This document shows, one piece after another, positions 8,786-17,523 of a stretch of 64,000 bases of DNA. Within the stretch, counting starts at the first letter, position 1. Every line of letters begins with the position of its first letter. The translations under genes were made by a program, and so were the position numbers. The stretch lies in NCBI GenBank assembly GCA_964550345.1, contig CAZJYZ010000013.1:7328-71327 (forward strand), given 5' to 3'. The notes beneath the pieces are model-generated. The model searched no databases and was not told where the DNA came from. It saw only the letters and a program-made list of their open reading frames with translations. This DNA is from JAAEUB01 sp964550345. Its GTDB lineage: Bacteria > Pseudomonadota > Alphaproteobacteria > Rhodobacterales > Rhodobacteraceae.

Positions 8786-9865
8786 TCAACCCCTTAAAAA
8801 CTGGCCAATCGCATGGGCGACCCGGCGGCACGATGGTTCGTCCCCCACGGTAATCCGCAAAGCGTTTGGCAAACCATAGTTTGCAACCTGTCGCACGATC
8901 AACCCCGCTTCCAGCAGATGCACGTTACAGGCCTCTGCCGTATCTGAATTGTCAAAACGCGCCAGAACAAAATTGGCGTGGCTGTCATCCACCCCCAACC
9001 CAAGATCGCGCAGGGCAGTGGTCAACCAATCGCGCATGCGTTTGTTTTCGACCTGACACTTCTCAACATGGGCGCGGTCTTTCACGGCAGCCTCGGCAGT
9101 GGCCAGCTGTGGTTCAGACAAGTTGAAAGGCGCGCGTACCCGGTTCAGCACGTCAATCACGTGGGCAGGTCCGTATCCCCAGCCAACCCGCAGGCCACCC
9201 AACCCATAAAGCTTGGAAAAAGTCCGCGTCATCACTACGTTATCACACCGGGACACCAGTTTGGCCGAGCCATCGAACCCTTCGGCATATTCTGCATAGG
9301 CACCGTCCAGCACCAGCAGTACATGATCAGGCAAGTTGGTTGCCAACCGTGTTAATTCCCGGTCCGCAACCATAGTGCCCGTGGGGTTGGCCGGATTGGC
9401 AATGAATACCAGACGGGTCTTGTTGTTCGCGGCTTTGAGGATCGCATCCACATCCACGACCCGATCCTGCTCGGGCACACAGACAGGGCGCGCGCCTGCC
9501 GCCAGCGCACAGATCTTATACATGGCAAAACCGTGCTCGGTATAAATCACGTCGTTTCCACGCCCGGCATATGCCTGACACAAATAAGAAATAATTTCGT
9601 CTGATCCGGCACCACAGATGATGCGTTCAGGGTCCAGATCATGCACCGCGCCAATGGCATTGCGAAGTTCAATATGTGTCGTTGATGGGTAGCGGTGCAG
9701 CGCGTGGCCCGCGCGCCGATACGCCTCAAGCGCCGCATCCCCGGGCCCGAGCGGGTTCTCGTTTGAGCTGAGCTTGACCACGTCCGTGATCCCCTCAACC
9801 TTCGAGGCCCCACCTTTGTAGGGTTCAATGTCTAAAATTCCGTGCTGTGGTTTAATATCTGTCAT
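8786..9865 (-). CDS. hisC: Histidinol-phosphate/aromatic aminotransferase
   Basis: The 359-residue class I/II PLP enzyme carries the PLP-lysine segment TFSKLYGLGGLRVGWGYG and the SSNENPLGPG substrate loop typical of HisC. Such enzymes transaminate histidinol phosphate and often also aromatic keto acids. I place the start at the ATG at 9865, not at the TTG one codon earlier, because the ATG follows an AAGGA ribosome site at acceptable spacing. Its operon with the tyrC-like gene, and the absence of other his genes, suggest that its main role here may be phenylalanine/tyrosine synthesis; a second HisC elsewhere in the genome would support this. Confidence 0.88.
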   Translation of the reverse strand: MTDIKPQHGILDIEPYKGGASKVEGITDVVKLSSNENPLGPGDAALEAYRRAGHALHRYPSTTHIELRNAIGAVHDLDPERIICGAGSDEIISYLCQAYAGRGNDVIYTEHGFAMYKICALAAGARPVCVPEQDRVVDVDAILKAANNKTRLVFIANPANPTGTMVADRELTRLATNLPDHVLLVLDGAYAEYAEGFDGSAKLVSRCDNVVMTRTFSKLYGLGGLRVGWGYGPAHVIDVLNRVRAPFNLSEPQLATAEAAVKDRAHVEKCQVENKRMRDWLTTALRDLGLGVDDSHANFVLARFDNSDTAEACNVHLLEAGLIVRQVANYGLPNALRITVGDEPSCRRVAHAIGQFLRG

Positions 9866-9928
9866 CAAAAAAGGATCCTTCCGCCCCCTCTCTTACAAGC
9901 AGGTAATGGCGGCGGAAAGGCTGAAACC

Positions 9929-11413
9929 TCACAGGACAGGAATAGATTGCATGTGTTGAGTTTTAGCCCCACACAAGTGCATTCGGGCGGCAACAGGCTT
10001 TGGCAAAAACTGCGCGCGGACCGGGTCAAAGTCGTAAAATGGTGCCCATTTATCGGCTTCGCGCGCCAGCGTATCAACCGCTACAATGATGTAATCGGCC
10101 GTGGCATCCTCCATCAGATACGAAAAATTCAGCCGCACCCAGCCGGGTTTATGCACCATTTCTCCACGTTCAAGCGCGGCGTGGATTGCCTCGGAGCGCG
10201 CCTTGTCGATCCCTAAGAGCCGATGTCCGTAGGGCCCGGCGCAGGCACAGCCACCGCGCGACTGAATGCCGTAAAGATCACTGAGCATACGTGTGAACAG
10301 CTGCGGCTCGACCACATTTCCGGCTTTGTCGCTGACCAGAAAGGAATAAATAGGTAAGCGATGCGCCTTGTCCACTCCCAATAGGGTCAGATGCGGGTTA
10401 TTCCGCCAACGGGCCAGCGCAGCTTTGTTAAACGCTCTTTCTCGCACCGCAATTTGCGCCGTGCCGGCAGCCTCTTTCACCAAAAAGGCAAGGCCCGCAC
10501 GGATGTCACCGATTATATTTGGCGTGCCAGCCTCTTCGCGTGCTTCGAGATCGTCCAGATAATCGTGCTGCCATGGAGAGACAAAGGCGACAGTGCCACC
10601 GCCCGGCTGCGAGGGTGTATGGGTGGCAACCGCCGCGCGGTTCACGATCAACACGCCGGACGCCCCCGGCCCCCCCGCGAATTTATGCGGTGAAACCACG
10701 ATGGCATCTTTGGCCGCGTCACTGCCTGCGCGCATGTCCATTGGCAGATAGGGGCCGCCGCCTGCGTAATCCCAGACCGACAGCGCCCCGTGTTTCTTCA
10801 AAAGCCGCGACACCGGATCAGGATCAGTGACAATGCCCGTCACATTGGAGGCGGCGGAGAAGGCGCCAATTTTGAGGTCGGCATCGGCGTGGGATTTCAG
10901 CGCAGCTTCCAGTGCATCCAGATCAGGTCCACCTTCGGGCGCTTCCGGGATTTCAACCACTTCGGCCCGACTTTCACGCCATGGCAGCAGGTTTGAGTGA
11001 TGCTCATATGGCCCGACAAAAACCACCGGGTTTTCAGCGTTATTGACCCCAAAAAGGTTGACCAGCTTGTTCAGCCCCGCGGTCGCGCCGCTACCGGCAA
11101 AAATAACAGAATGATCCGGACCGGCACCTGTCAGCCGGGCAATTTCGGCCTTTGCCTCGCCGCGCAAAGCCGTGATGCGTGCACCGGTATAGGAGGCTTC
11201 GGTGTGGGAATTTGCGTAAAACGGCAGAACTTCGGCCATGATGAAATCTTCCACCTGCCGCAGGGCGCGACCGGACGCAACATAATCGGCATAGACAAGT
11301 TTCACATCGCCCTGCAATCCGGGGATAGTCATGCCTTCACCGATCAGACCGGCGCGCAGATCAGCCAGTGGATTTTGCGTGGCCAACTGGCTTTTGAATA
11401 ATTCGAGGGACAT
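9929..11413 (-). CDS. Class V-fold PLP-dependent aminotransferase
   Basis: The 494-residue enzyme belongs to the cysteine-desulfurase-like class V fold. The segment SPHKFAGGPGASG contains the Schiff-base lysine, and there is an RGGCACAG segment near residue 400. It is longer than SufS or IscS (about 410 residues). The cysteines of RGGCACAG lie where desulfurases carry their active cysteine loop, but desulfurase activity cannot be asserted. The ATG follows an AAGGAG site at 6-base spacing. An AsnC-type regulator is transcribed divergently 95 bases away, which suggests control by an amino-acid ligand. Confidence 0.75.
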   Translation of the reverse strand: MSLELFKSQLATQNPLADLRAGLIGEGMTIPGLQGDVKLVYADYVASGRALRQVEDFIMAEVLPFYANSHTEASYTGARITALRGEAKAEIARLTGAGPDHSVIFAGSGATAGLNKLVNLFGVNNAENPVVFVGPYEHHSNLLPWRESRAEVVEIPEAPEGGPDLDALEAALKSHADADLKIGAFSAASNVTGIVTDPDPVSRLLKKHGALSVWDYAGGGPYLPMDMRAGSDAAKDAIVVSPHKFAGGPGASGVLIVNRAAVATHTPSQPGGGTVAFVSPWQHDYLDDLEAREEAGTPNIIGDIRAGLAFLVKEAAGTAQIAVRERAFNKAALARWRNNPHLTLLGVDKAHRLPIYSFLVSDKAGNVVEPQLFTRMLSDLYGIQSRGGCACAGPYGHRLLGIDKARSEAIHAALERGEMVHKPGWVRLNFSYLMEDATADYIIVAVDTLAREADKWAPFYDFDPVRAQFLPKPVAARMHLCGAKTQHMQSIPVL

Positions 11414-11470
11414 CGGCGACTCCTTTTCGTGAATTATCCCCCTTTCTATCGGCTTATTTTCACCTTTTTC

Positions 11471-11498
11471 TTGCTTTTTATGCCGTTTTCCCTATCAT
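11471..11498 (+). promoter_or_regulatory. Promoter of the AsnC-type regulator (leaderless)
   Basis: TTGCTT and TATCAT are separated by 16 bases. The expected start of transcription falls within a few bases of the ATG at 11509, and no ribosome-binding site precedes that ATG, so the mRNA is probably leaderless. Confidence 0.45.
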
Positions 11499-11508
11499 TT
11501 GAACGGTA

Positions 11509-11970
11509 ATGAAGGATACTGTAGATCAAATTGACCGCACCCTTCTTGCGGAGCTGCAACAGGATGCCAGCCTTTCGCAACGCGATCTGGCCGAACGTGT
11601 GGGGCTATCGCAAAATGCCTGTTGGCGGCGCCTGCAGAAACTGACTGAACGGGGCATCCTGCAAGGCTCGCGCGCCCGGATTTGCCGCGAAAAGCTGGGG
11701 CTGGACCTTGTTGTGTTCGTGATGCTGCGCACACGTAACCATTCGGCCGACTGGCTACGCGAATTTCGCCGCCATGTACTGACCATCCCGGAAGTGGTCG
11801 ATTTTCACCGTATTGGCGGCGATTACGACTATCAGCTTCGCGTCGTGACCAAAGACATGACCACCTACGACAAAGTCTATCAACGCCTGATCGAAGGCGT
11901 CGAACTGGACAGCGTCACCAGCTATTTCGCCATGGAAGCGATTGCCGAAAACCGACCCTTGCCACTCTAG
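11509..11970 (+). CDS. Lrp/AsnC-family transcriptional regulator
   Basis: The 153-residue protein has an N-terminal winged helix (LSQRDLAERVGLSQNACWRR, about residues 22-41) and a C-terminal RAM ligand-binding domain, the standard Lrp/AsnC build and length. It probably forms octamers that sense an amino acid and control itself and the divergent class V aminotransferase. The ATG lacks a Shine-Dalgarno sequence and lies close to a predicted transcription start. It converges with the next gene, with the stops overlapping by 4 bases. Confidence 0.88.
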   Translation: MKDTVDQIDRTLLAELQQDASLSQRDLAERVGLSQNACWRRLQKLTERGILQGSRARICREKLGLDLVVFVMLRTRNHSADWLREFRRHVLTIPEVVDFHRIGGDYDYQLRVVTKDMTTYDKVYQRLIEGVELDSVTSYFAMEAIAENRPLPL

Positions 11971-13151
11971 CCGTCCAAAAACTCCCGGACGGCGTCGCAA
12001 TATTCATCCCAGCAAGGGTCGAAGGGCAAGATCATATCGTTGGCCGTATCCAGAACCAAAAGTTCCGCATCCGCTATTCCGGCAGCCATTTTTCGGGCTT
12101 CTGACAACGGGTGAACATTGTCGTCGCGTGCGTGGATGATCTGGGTTGGAACACTGACTTTTTCCAGTAGTGGCGCTATGGAATGGCGGTTGTTGTAATC
12201 TCGTACCTTTGACGCATTTTCAATGCTTGCCGCAGCCTGAAAGATCGCCGCGTGGTTTTCCATCAAATCCCGGGGGGCATCCGGAAAATACATCGAAATA
12301 TATCCCCGGATGAATGCTTGGCCCTTCATCTCCCAACCTTCCCGCACCATGGACAGGATGGGCTCGTTGTCAGAGCCAATGCTGCCTTGATGTCGACGGA
12401 CCCGGCCATCGACATAACCGCCTTCCAAAACCAGCTTTGACACTCTGTCGGGGTAGTTGGCCGCAAACTGCACCGCGTTCATGGCTCCACTGGATATACC
12501 GTGAATGGCAACCCGCTCCAGACCAAGGCAATCAATAATTGCCAGCATGTCACCTGCGGACTGCTCCACGTTGTACGACCCCAAACTCGGATCAGACAAA
12601 CCGCATCCTCGGTGGTCATAGCGTATCAGAGTGTTGTTTTCACACAGCATATCATTCCGCTGCCGCTCATATGGTTCGTTCCACTCCATCTCAAGATGAC
12701 CAGGGAAATAGGCGCTTCGTAGCAAAGGGGAACCATCGCTATGCATGCTATAGGCCAGCATGGCACCATCATCTGCCGTCGCATACCGAATTCGGAGTTT
12801 TTCTGTTTCCGTGGGCTTGGAATGAGACCCAGCACTTTGTCTGCCCGCGTCGACATCCGCCACAAACTGTATGCCTCGCCGCGCCACGGTGCGGATGATC
12901 GCTTGCCGTTTACCGTCGTCACCCACCGCTTTGCGCGCCGCGGCGATCCGGGCGCTGATGGCTGAATCTGACACGATCCGCCCGCCCCAGATTTCTTCGA
13001 CCAGCTGATCTGTTGTCACCAGTTTGCCTGCATTTTTCGCCAGCAGACAGATAAGGTCAAAGACCTGTGGCTCAATAGCCTGTTCAACCCCATCACGTGT
13101 GAAACGATGGGATTCAATGTCCAGCATACAATCTGAAAAGCGGTAAATCAT
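11967..13151 (-). CDS. Winged-helix regulator with alpha/beta-hydrolase domain
   Basis: Residues about 1-98 form an OmpR/CadC-type winged helix, and residues about 120-394 form an alpha/beta-hydrolase fold with the nucleophile elbow GISSG. The start is placed at the ATG giving MIYRFSDC, the usual beginning of this architecture, although an in-frame extension reaches 13187. The last catalytic position is unusual: where relatives read NH followed by a hydrophobic stretch before Pro and Trp, this protein reads NDMILPFDPCW, so the histidine appears to be replaced. The hydrolase part may therefore serve as a ligand sensor. No target genes can be named; the divergent 54-residue peptide is a candidate. 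Confidence 0.75.
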   Translation of the reverse strand: MIYRFSDCMLDIESHRFTRDGVEQAIEPQVFDLICLLAKNAGKLVTTDQLVEEIWGGRIVSDSAISARIAAARKAVGDDGKRQAIIRTVARRGIQFVADVDAGRQSAGSHSKPTETEKLRIRYATADDGAMLAYSMHSDGSPLLRSAYFPGHLEMEWNEPYERQRNDMLCENNTLIRYDHRGCGLSDPSLGSYNVEQSAGDMLAIIDCLGLERVAIHGISSGAMNAVQFAANYPDRVSKLVLEGGYVDGRVRRHQGSIGSDNEPILSMVREGWEMKGQAFIRGYISMYFPDAPRDLMENHAAIFQAAASIENASKVRDYNNRHSIAPLLEKVSVPTQIIHARDDNVHPLSEARKMAAGIADAELLVLDTANDMILPFDPCWDEYCDAVREFLDG

Positions 13152-13303
13152 AAGGATCAGTGAAAGCGTAAATGCGCCAATACGCAAGCTTTTCGAAGGC
13201 AGGCGGGGGTTTCACAGGACTTTCGCAGGGTAATCACAAGACGTTCTTCAAGCAAGGCCCGCTGGGGGCGGGCATAGTTGGATAACGCAACAGGAGAGAG
13301 CCC

Positions 13304-13468
13304 ATGAACCCGATCACAGATACCAATCTGCTTCGTCATCACCGCGTCAACTATGGCCCAAAGATTGACTATGAAGGTCGCAAAAACACATCCTTTCGCA
13401 TTCCTTCCATAATGTGGCTTGTCGCATTTGTGCCCGTTGTTTTGACTCTGGCATCTTTCAGCGCCTGA
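13304..13468 (+). CDS. 54-residue membrane peptide
   Basis: An open frame of 55 codons starts with ATG 6 bases after an AGGAGAG ribosome site. The product has a polar, basic N-terminal half and a single hydrophobic helix at the C-terminus (about residues 33-53), so it is probably a single-pass inner-membrane peptide. I do not recognise a family. It is transcribed divergently from the winged-helix/hydrolase regulator and ends just before the rpsD terminator. Strong initiation signals and a coherent membrane helix argue that it is real; conservation would settle the matter. Confidence 0.55.
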   Translation: MNPITDTNLLRHHRVNYGPKIDYEGRKNTSFRIPSIMWLVAFVPVVLTLASFSA

Positions 13469-13481
13469 CCTGCCCCTAACG

Positions 13482-13506
13482 AAAAAAGCCGCGCAAACCG
13501 CGCGGC
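13482..13506 (-). terminator. Intrinsic terminator of rpsD
   Basis: On the minus strand a 7-bp GCCGCGC/GCGCGGC stem with a 5-base loop is followed by six T residues, 28 bases after the rpsD stop. On the plus strand the same stem could end the 54-residue peptide transcript, but with a weaker tail (CTTTCC). Confidence 0.85.
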
Positions 13507-13533
13507 CTTTCCTATTCTTCGGTATCGCGAAGA

Positions 13534-14154
13534 TTAGTTCTTCGCGTAGAATTCCACCACCAGGTTCGGTTCCATCATCACCGGGTAAGGCACATCGCCC
13601 AAGTTCGGTGTGCGGGTGAAGGTAGCAGTCATTTTCGAGTGATCCGCTTCGATGTAATCCGGCACATCGCGTTCGGGCAGGCCAACAGCTTCCAGCACGA
13701 CGGCCAGCTGCTTGGAGCGGTCACGCACTTCTACCACGTCGCCTTCTTTCACCCGGTACGAGGGGATGTTGACGCGCTTGCCGTTTACTTTGACATGGCC
13801 GTGGTTCACGAATTGACGGGCAGCAAAAACGGTCGGTACGAACTTGGCGCGGTAAACGACGGCGTCCAGACGACGCTCCAGCAGGCCAATCAGGTTTTCA
13901 CCGGTGTCACCTTTGACACGCTCGGCCTCGGCATAGATGCGGCGGAATTGTTTTTCCGTCAGGTCGCCGTAATAGCCTTTGAGCTTTTGCTTGGCGCGAA
14001 GCTGCAGACCGAAGTCAGAAAGCTTACCCTTGCGGCGCTGACCGTGCTGGCCGGGGCCATATTCGCGACGGTTAACGGGGGATTTCGGACGACCCCAGAT
14101 GTTTTCACCCATCCGGCGGTCAATTTTGTATTTGGCAGACGTGCGTTTGGTCAC
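13534..14154 (-). CDS. rpsD: 30S ribosomal protein S4
   Basis: The product is 206 residues, the normal length of alphaproteobacterial S4, with the N-terminal RNA-binding domain (SPVNRREYGPGQHGQ) and the S4 motif (LERRLDAVVYR...NGKRVNIPSYRVKEGD). S4 initiates 30S assembly on 16S rRNA. The frame is open upstream to 14214, but the GTG at 14154 lies 7 bases after AAGGAG and gives the conserved N-terminus TKRTSAKYK, so I use it. It is monocistronic, with a clear promoter and terminator. Confidence 0.97.
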   Translation of the reverse strand: MTKRTSAKYKIDRRMGENIWGRPKSPVNRREYGPGQHGQRRKGKLSDFGLQLRAKQKLKGYYGDLTEKQFRRIYAEAERVKGDTGENLIGLLERRLDAVVYRAKFVPTVFAARQFVNHGHVKVNGKRVNIPSYRVKEGDVVEVRDRSKQLAVVLEAVGLPERDVPDYIEADHSKMTATFTRTPNLGDVPYPVMMEPNLVVEFYAKN

Positions 14155-14250
14155 GGCTGATCTCCTTCTAACGATGTGAAGGGCGTTGTCCTTTGCCTCG
14201 CGGCCGACAGGCATCCCCTTGCAGGGGCCACCAACACCAATGAAGTCGCG

Positions 14251-14278
14251 CTTATAGTCGGCTACAGGCAGGAGTCAA
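14251..14278 (-). promoter_or_regulatory. rpsD promoter
   Basis: TTGACT and TATAAG (read on the minus strand) are separated by 16 bases, giving a leader of roughly 90 bases before the GTG. The leader contains a CCCCT-GCA-AGGGG hairpin, which could take part in S4 autoregulation, though this is only an inference. Confidence 0.6.
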
Positions 14279-14329
14279 CGCTTATTGAGCTGCAATCGGG
14301 ATTGCGGTCAAAAATCCTAAGGCAGGGAT

Positions 14330-15394
14330 CTAAGCCGCGTCACCCATCAAAATGGCCGCCTCATAACGGTCAAGGTTTCGACGGGCGTAGTCTCCGTAAG
14401 CGGCCGGGTCATATTCCAGCTGCGGGAACATTCCGATCAGTTCTGCGCGCTGCGATGCTTCGACACTTTCCAGTGCCGCATTCGCGGGATGAAAGCTCTC
14501 GGTTTCAATTCCATTGGCCCAGACGATTTCGTGATGCTCCAGAAGAATGTGAAAATAGGTAACCTCACGCAGGGAAAAGTCTAAACGCACCCGGCGGTCA
14601 TCGATAAGGTCCTTGGCGGCCACCAAAACCTCGTCCTGATTAAACAATGCCCGCGCCCTGTGCCCCTTGATCAACATCCGATGATGTGGAGAGACAATCA
14701 GGTCTCCGTCGGGTTGCTGGTGCCCTATCGCCCCGGCACCTATTCGCACAGGTCTGAAATCGGGCATCGCATAGAGGCGTGCACCGGTAATGCGCCGCTG
14801 GCCGATCCAAAGCACTTCCTGTGCACCATTGTCACGGGTCTGAATGCGGTCGCCCTTTGTCAGGTTTTCAACCAGTTTGAGACCATCTTCCAGGCGGATA
14901 TGCGTACCCGGCGTGAAACAGATCACACCGGTTGGCTGATCGGTCAGCCGGTTTATATGGCTTGCCTGCAACGTGGCGCGCACGACCCACAGGTCCGTAT
15001 CTGCTGGCGGGGTATCGTCCAGAAACATCAGCAAAGGTTGTGCATTTGGTGCTACATCAACAAGCGTCACTATGTAGCTCCGACGCCCGTCCGTCACCTC
15101 AAACCCGGTGTTCAAGACTGGGTCCTCAACCGTTATCCGGCTTGGATGCTCAGTGGGGCTTAGCGCAGCCCCAACCAGTTTGTGCACGATCTTAGCCGCG
15201 CGTCTGCGAATGTCTGCCTCGCCATCGGCGCTATCCAGAAGCAGGATTTCGGGAGGCCCGTCAACGCGCAGTGTTTCACCACTCCAACGCCAGCTTGACC
15301 CTACACCCAACGCGCTCTTCGGCGCGTTTGTTAGCCCGTCTACTTCTGTCTGCGCCCATGAGATGACAAACGTGCCACGATAGCCCGTCTTCAT
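14330..15394 (-). CDS. Hint-domain protein
   Basis: The 354-residue protein has an N-terminal region without recognisable family and a Hint (hedgehog/intein) domain from about residue 160. The domain opens with CFTPGT, the self-splicing-type cysteine block, and contains the SPHHRMLIKG block. Rhodobacteraceae carry many such secreted or surface proteins, in which Hint may cleave the chain; whether this one is active is unknown. No N-terminal signal peptide is obvious. A perfect TTAA-N7-TTAA CtrA box lies about 60-76 bases upstream, which suggests cell-cycle or motility-type control. Confidence 0.75.
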   Translation of the reverse strand: MKTGYRGTFVISWAQTEVDGLTNAPKSALGVGSSWRWSGETLRVDGPPEILLLDSADGEADIRRRAAKIVHKLVGAALSPTEHPSRITVEDPVLNTGFEVTDGRRSYIVTLVDVAPNAQPLLMFLDDTPPADTDLWVVRATLQASHINRLTDQPTGVICFTPGTHIRLEDGLKLVENLTKGDRIQTRDNGAQEVLWIGQRRITGARLYAMPDFRPVRIGAGAIGHQQPDGDLIVSPHHRMLIKGHRARALFNQDEVLVAAKDLIDDRRVRLDFSLREVTYFHILLEHHEIVWANGIETESFHPANAALESVEASQRAELIGMFPQLEYDPAAYGDYARRNLDRYEAAILMGDAA

Positions 15395-15455
15395 ACCTGT
15401 TTGCCTGCCTTTTATTCTTTTATTACGGACAGGTTAACACGGGCGAATCATGTTG

Positions 15456-15470
15456 TTAAGCTTTTCTTAA
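15456..15470. promoter_or_regulatory. CtrA-type binding site
   Basis: TTAAGCTTTTCTTAA matches the full CtrA consensus TTAA-N7-TTAA and is itself part of a GTTAAG/CTTAAC inverted repeat. It lies between the LpxR-like gene and the start of the Hint-domain gene. Confidence 0.5.
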
Positions 15471-15488
15471 CGGATCGAGTTTTGCGTG

Positions 15489-16406
15489 TCAGAAGGATAT
15501 GCCAATCCGCAAGGAGCCCACAACCTGACCTTCAGGTTGGGCCTCGAATTCTCGCCCCAGCCAGGTCAGGCCATAAAACAGCGATGCCTTTTCACCCTGA
15601 TAATTCACACCGACCCGCAGCCGGTTGCGTGACCCGGTCAACTGATAGCCATCCGCGGCAGGTAACAGGGCTGATCCGAACACATGGGCCATATCGCCGC
15701 CTATCAGCATTGAAAATCCGGGAGCGGGTGTACCGCTGGTGGCCTGATACAGAATACCGGTGGTAATATCGCGCAGGAATACACCCTGCTGCCACTTGGA
15801 TCCAATCAACATGTCAACGCCAATGCGGGCGTAACTTTCGATACCCGCCTGGGTCTCGAGATATGGCCGTAATGCAAGCTTACCACTGAACTGATAGGGG
15901 CGCGCTATTTCCACCAATGCCGTCGGGTAAAACCCGTCACCGATCTGGTTGGCCAGCGCGATGGCCGAAGGCGGCACCATGCCCAGCGCCTCATGTACTC
16001 CAACGTGGAACTGGCCCAAACCCGTTTGTGGCCCGGTGATGTAAAGGTCGCCACCCAGGCTGAATTCAAGCGCGCCATCTGTAAAGTGGGAATGCATCCC
16101 AAGCGAGAATAATCCGGCATAACGCCGGTCTTCCGGACCCGGATTGGTCAGGTTCGATGACGTTATCAGAGCATTGCCGAACCGGTATTCGACCATTTCG
16201 CCAAAATTTGCCGGGCGCGCAATAGTGCCTTCGCGCCCACGCAGGACGCTGAACTGAAGCGAGCCAGTGCGCCAGCGGTCGTCATCGTCGCCAAATTTGT
16301 CATTGGTGAACAGGCGCCCATGGCCCAGCGTCACCCAGTCATCAGCAACGACGGGCGACAAAGACCCGAAGCATAGTAAAAAAGCGGCGAATAACGCGAG
16401 GCGCAT
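15489..16406 (-). CDS. LpxR-like lipid A deacylase family protein
   Basis: The 305-residue protein has a signal peptide (about residues 1-21), then GHGRLFTNDKFGDDDDRWR, which resembles the Asn-Asp/Asp-Arg calcium-site region of LpxR (DUF2219). It continues with alternating beta-barrel strands and ends in a C-terminal phenylalanine, typical of outer-membrane barrels. LpxR removes the 3'-acyloxyacyl chain from lipid A. The ATG at 16406 is preferred over a TTG five codons upstream because it directly opens the signal peptide. It follows the CruF-like gene by 179 bases in the same direction. Confidence 0.72.
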   Translation of the reverse strand: MRLALFAAFLLCFGSLSPVVADDWVTLGHGRLFTNDKFGDDDDRWRTGSLQFSVLRGREGTIARPANFGEMVEYRFGNALITSSNLTNPGPEDRRYAGLFSLGMHSHFTDGALEFSLGGDLYITGPQTGLGQFHVGVHEALGMVPPSAIALANQIGDGFYPTALVEIARPYQFSGKLALRPYLETQAGIESYARIGVDMLIGSKWQQGVFLRDITTGILYQATSGTPAPGFSMLIGGDMAHVFGSALLPAADGYQLTGSRNRLRVGVNYQGEKASLFYGLTWLGREFEAQPEGQVVGSLRIGISF

Positions 16407-16585
16407 AATTTCCCAATCCAATTTGCCCCCCGGCCGGACCTTCTTAAACGTTAACCTTGTTGGCGACTAGTGCTCAGGGGCAACACAAGACCCAATATTC
16501 CAACATTCTGTGCCTTGGATTTGCCGCAAAAAGAAACTGACCCACACCGGCATTCCGTAGAAACGACCTTGCGCCCAATGCATGG

Positions 16586-17506
16586 TCAGGACCCGGTTCC
16601 TTTTCCGCCCCGACGACTATTTGCACGTATTGTAGAGCTTTTGGAGGGGAGCATGCGCCGCTCAAACACCTTACTTGTACCAAACCGCAATATCACAAGC
16701 CCGCCGAATGCCACCGGTATCATGCTAAACATACAAACAAGGGCTATAGAATTATACAAATCACCAAGCACTCCCAGATGGCCGTTAATTTCAATTAACC
16801 GGTCGGGATCTGATCCCAGGAAGGGGTTAAGCAGATACTCTCCGGCAAAAGCGGCATACATGATTGGAACCGCCCAATCTTCTTGCGCCCCTCCTGTACG
16901 CGGCGTACCGGCCGAAATCAGGGCGAAGACCTGAAAGAACATCCAGGTGACGATGAACCAACCCAGAAAGTTTAATGCCGGCACGCCGAAATATACGCCG
17001 CCATCCAGCCAGGTCCAGCGCCCTTCATAACTTGCCCGCAACGGATCCATGGACACGTCCCATATGACCATGAACAAAGCCGCAAGTATGGGGGTCAGCA
17101 ACAGGTCTGCCCGGCGGCCGATCGGTGTCAGAGCACCGACATATATCCGCGCCATAGACCATGCCAGATACCCCACCATCGCATAGGCAAACAGAACCGA
17201 GACCGGCACACTGCCCAAAAACGGCGCCATGATTTCGTTATATTGGTACCGCCCGAAGGGCAGGCCTGTTGCCATACCCCAGGTCTCGACCAACCATGTG
17301 ATCACGCCGGTGACGATAAAAAATGCCAAAATCAGACCGGGTGCATAAAGACGTCTGCTGTGCAGAACTAAGAATGCAAGCATCGAAAAGGCGACAATGC
17401 CGGAAGAGACGTCTTTGCCCACGCCACCAGAAGGGCTGACAGCATAGAGGGCGTTTCCGGTCCAAGCCAAAAATGCTAAAAACAATAACGTGGAATGCGT
17501 CCTCAT
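16586..17506 (-). CDS. CruF-like carotenoid biosynthesis membrane protein
   Basis: The 306-residue protein has about seven or eight membrane helices and the carotenoid-biosynthesis (CruF/DUF422) segments LPFGRYQYNE and WDVSMDPL. Members hydrate the psi ends of acyclic carotenoids in the membrane. No phytoene synthase or desaturase lies in the window, so it would act on carotenoids made elsewhere. It starts 17 bases after a small periplasmic protein gene that overlaps the RND exporter gene, so the three are probably one operon. The C-terminal tail is basic and cytoplasmic. Confidence 0.78.
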   Translation of the reverse strand: MRTHSTLLFLAFLAWTGNALYAVSPSGGVGKDVSSGIVAFSMLAFLVLHSRRLYAPGLILAFFIVTGVITWLVETWGMATGLPFGRYQYNEIMAPFLGSVPVSVLFAYAMVGYLAWSMARIYVGALTPIGRRADLLLTPILAALFMVIWDVSMDPLRASYEGRWTWLDGGVYFGVPALNFLGWFIVTWMFFQVFALISAGTPRTGGAQEDWAVPIMYAAFAGEYLLNPFLGSDPDRLIEINGHLGVLGDLYNSIALVCMFSMIPVAFGGLVILRFGTSKVFERRMLPSKSSTIRANSRRGGKGTGS

Positions 17507-17523
17507 CGTTCCCTACTCACAAT

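Noticed and set aside
13534..14214. Extended N-terminus for ribosomal protein S4
   Set aside because: The GTG at 14154 has an ideal ribosome site and gives the conserved length; the extra 20 residues match no S4 homologue I know.
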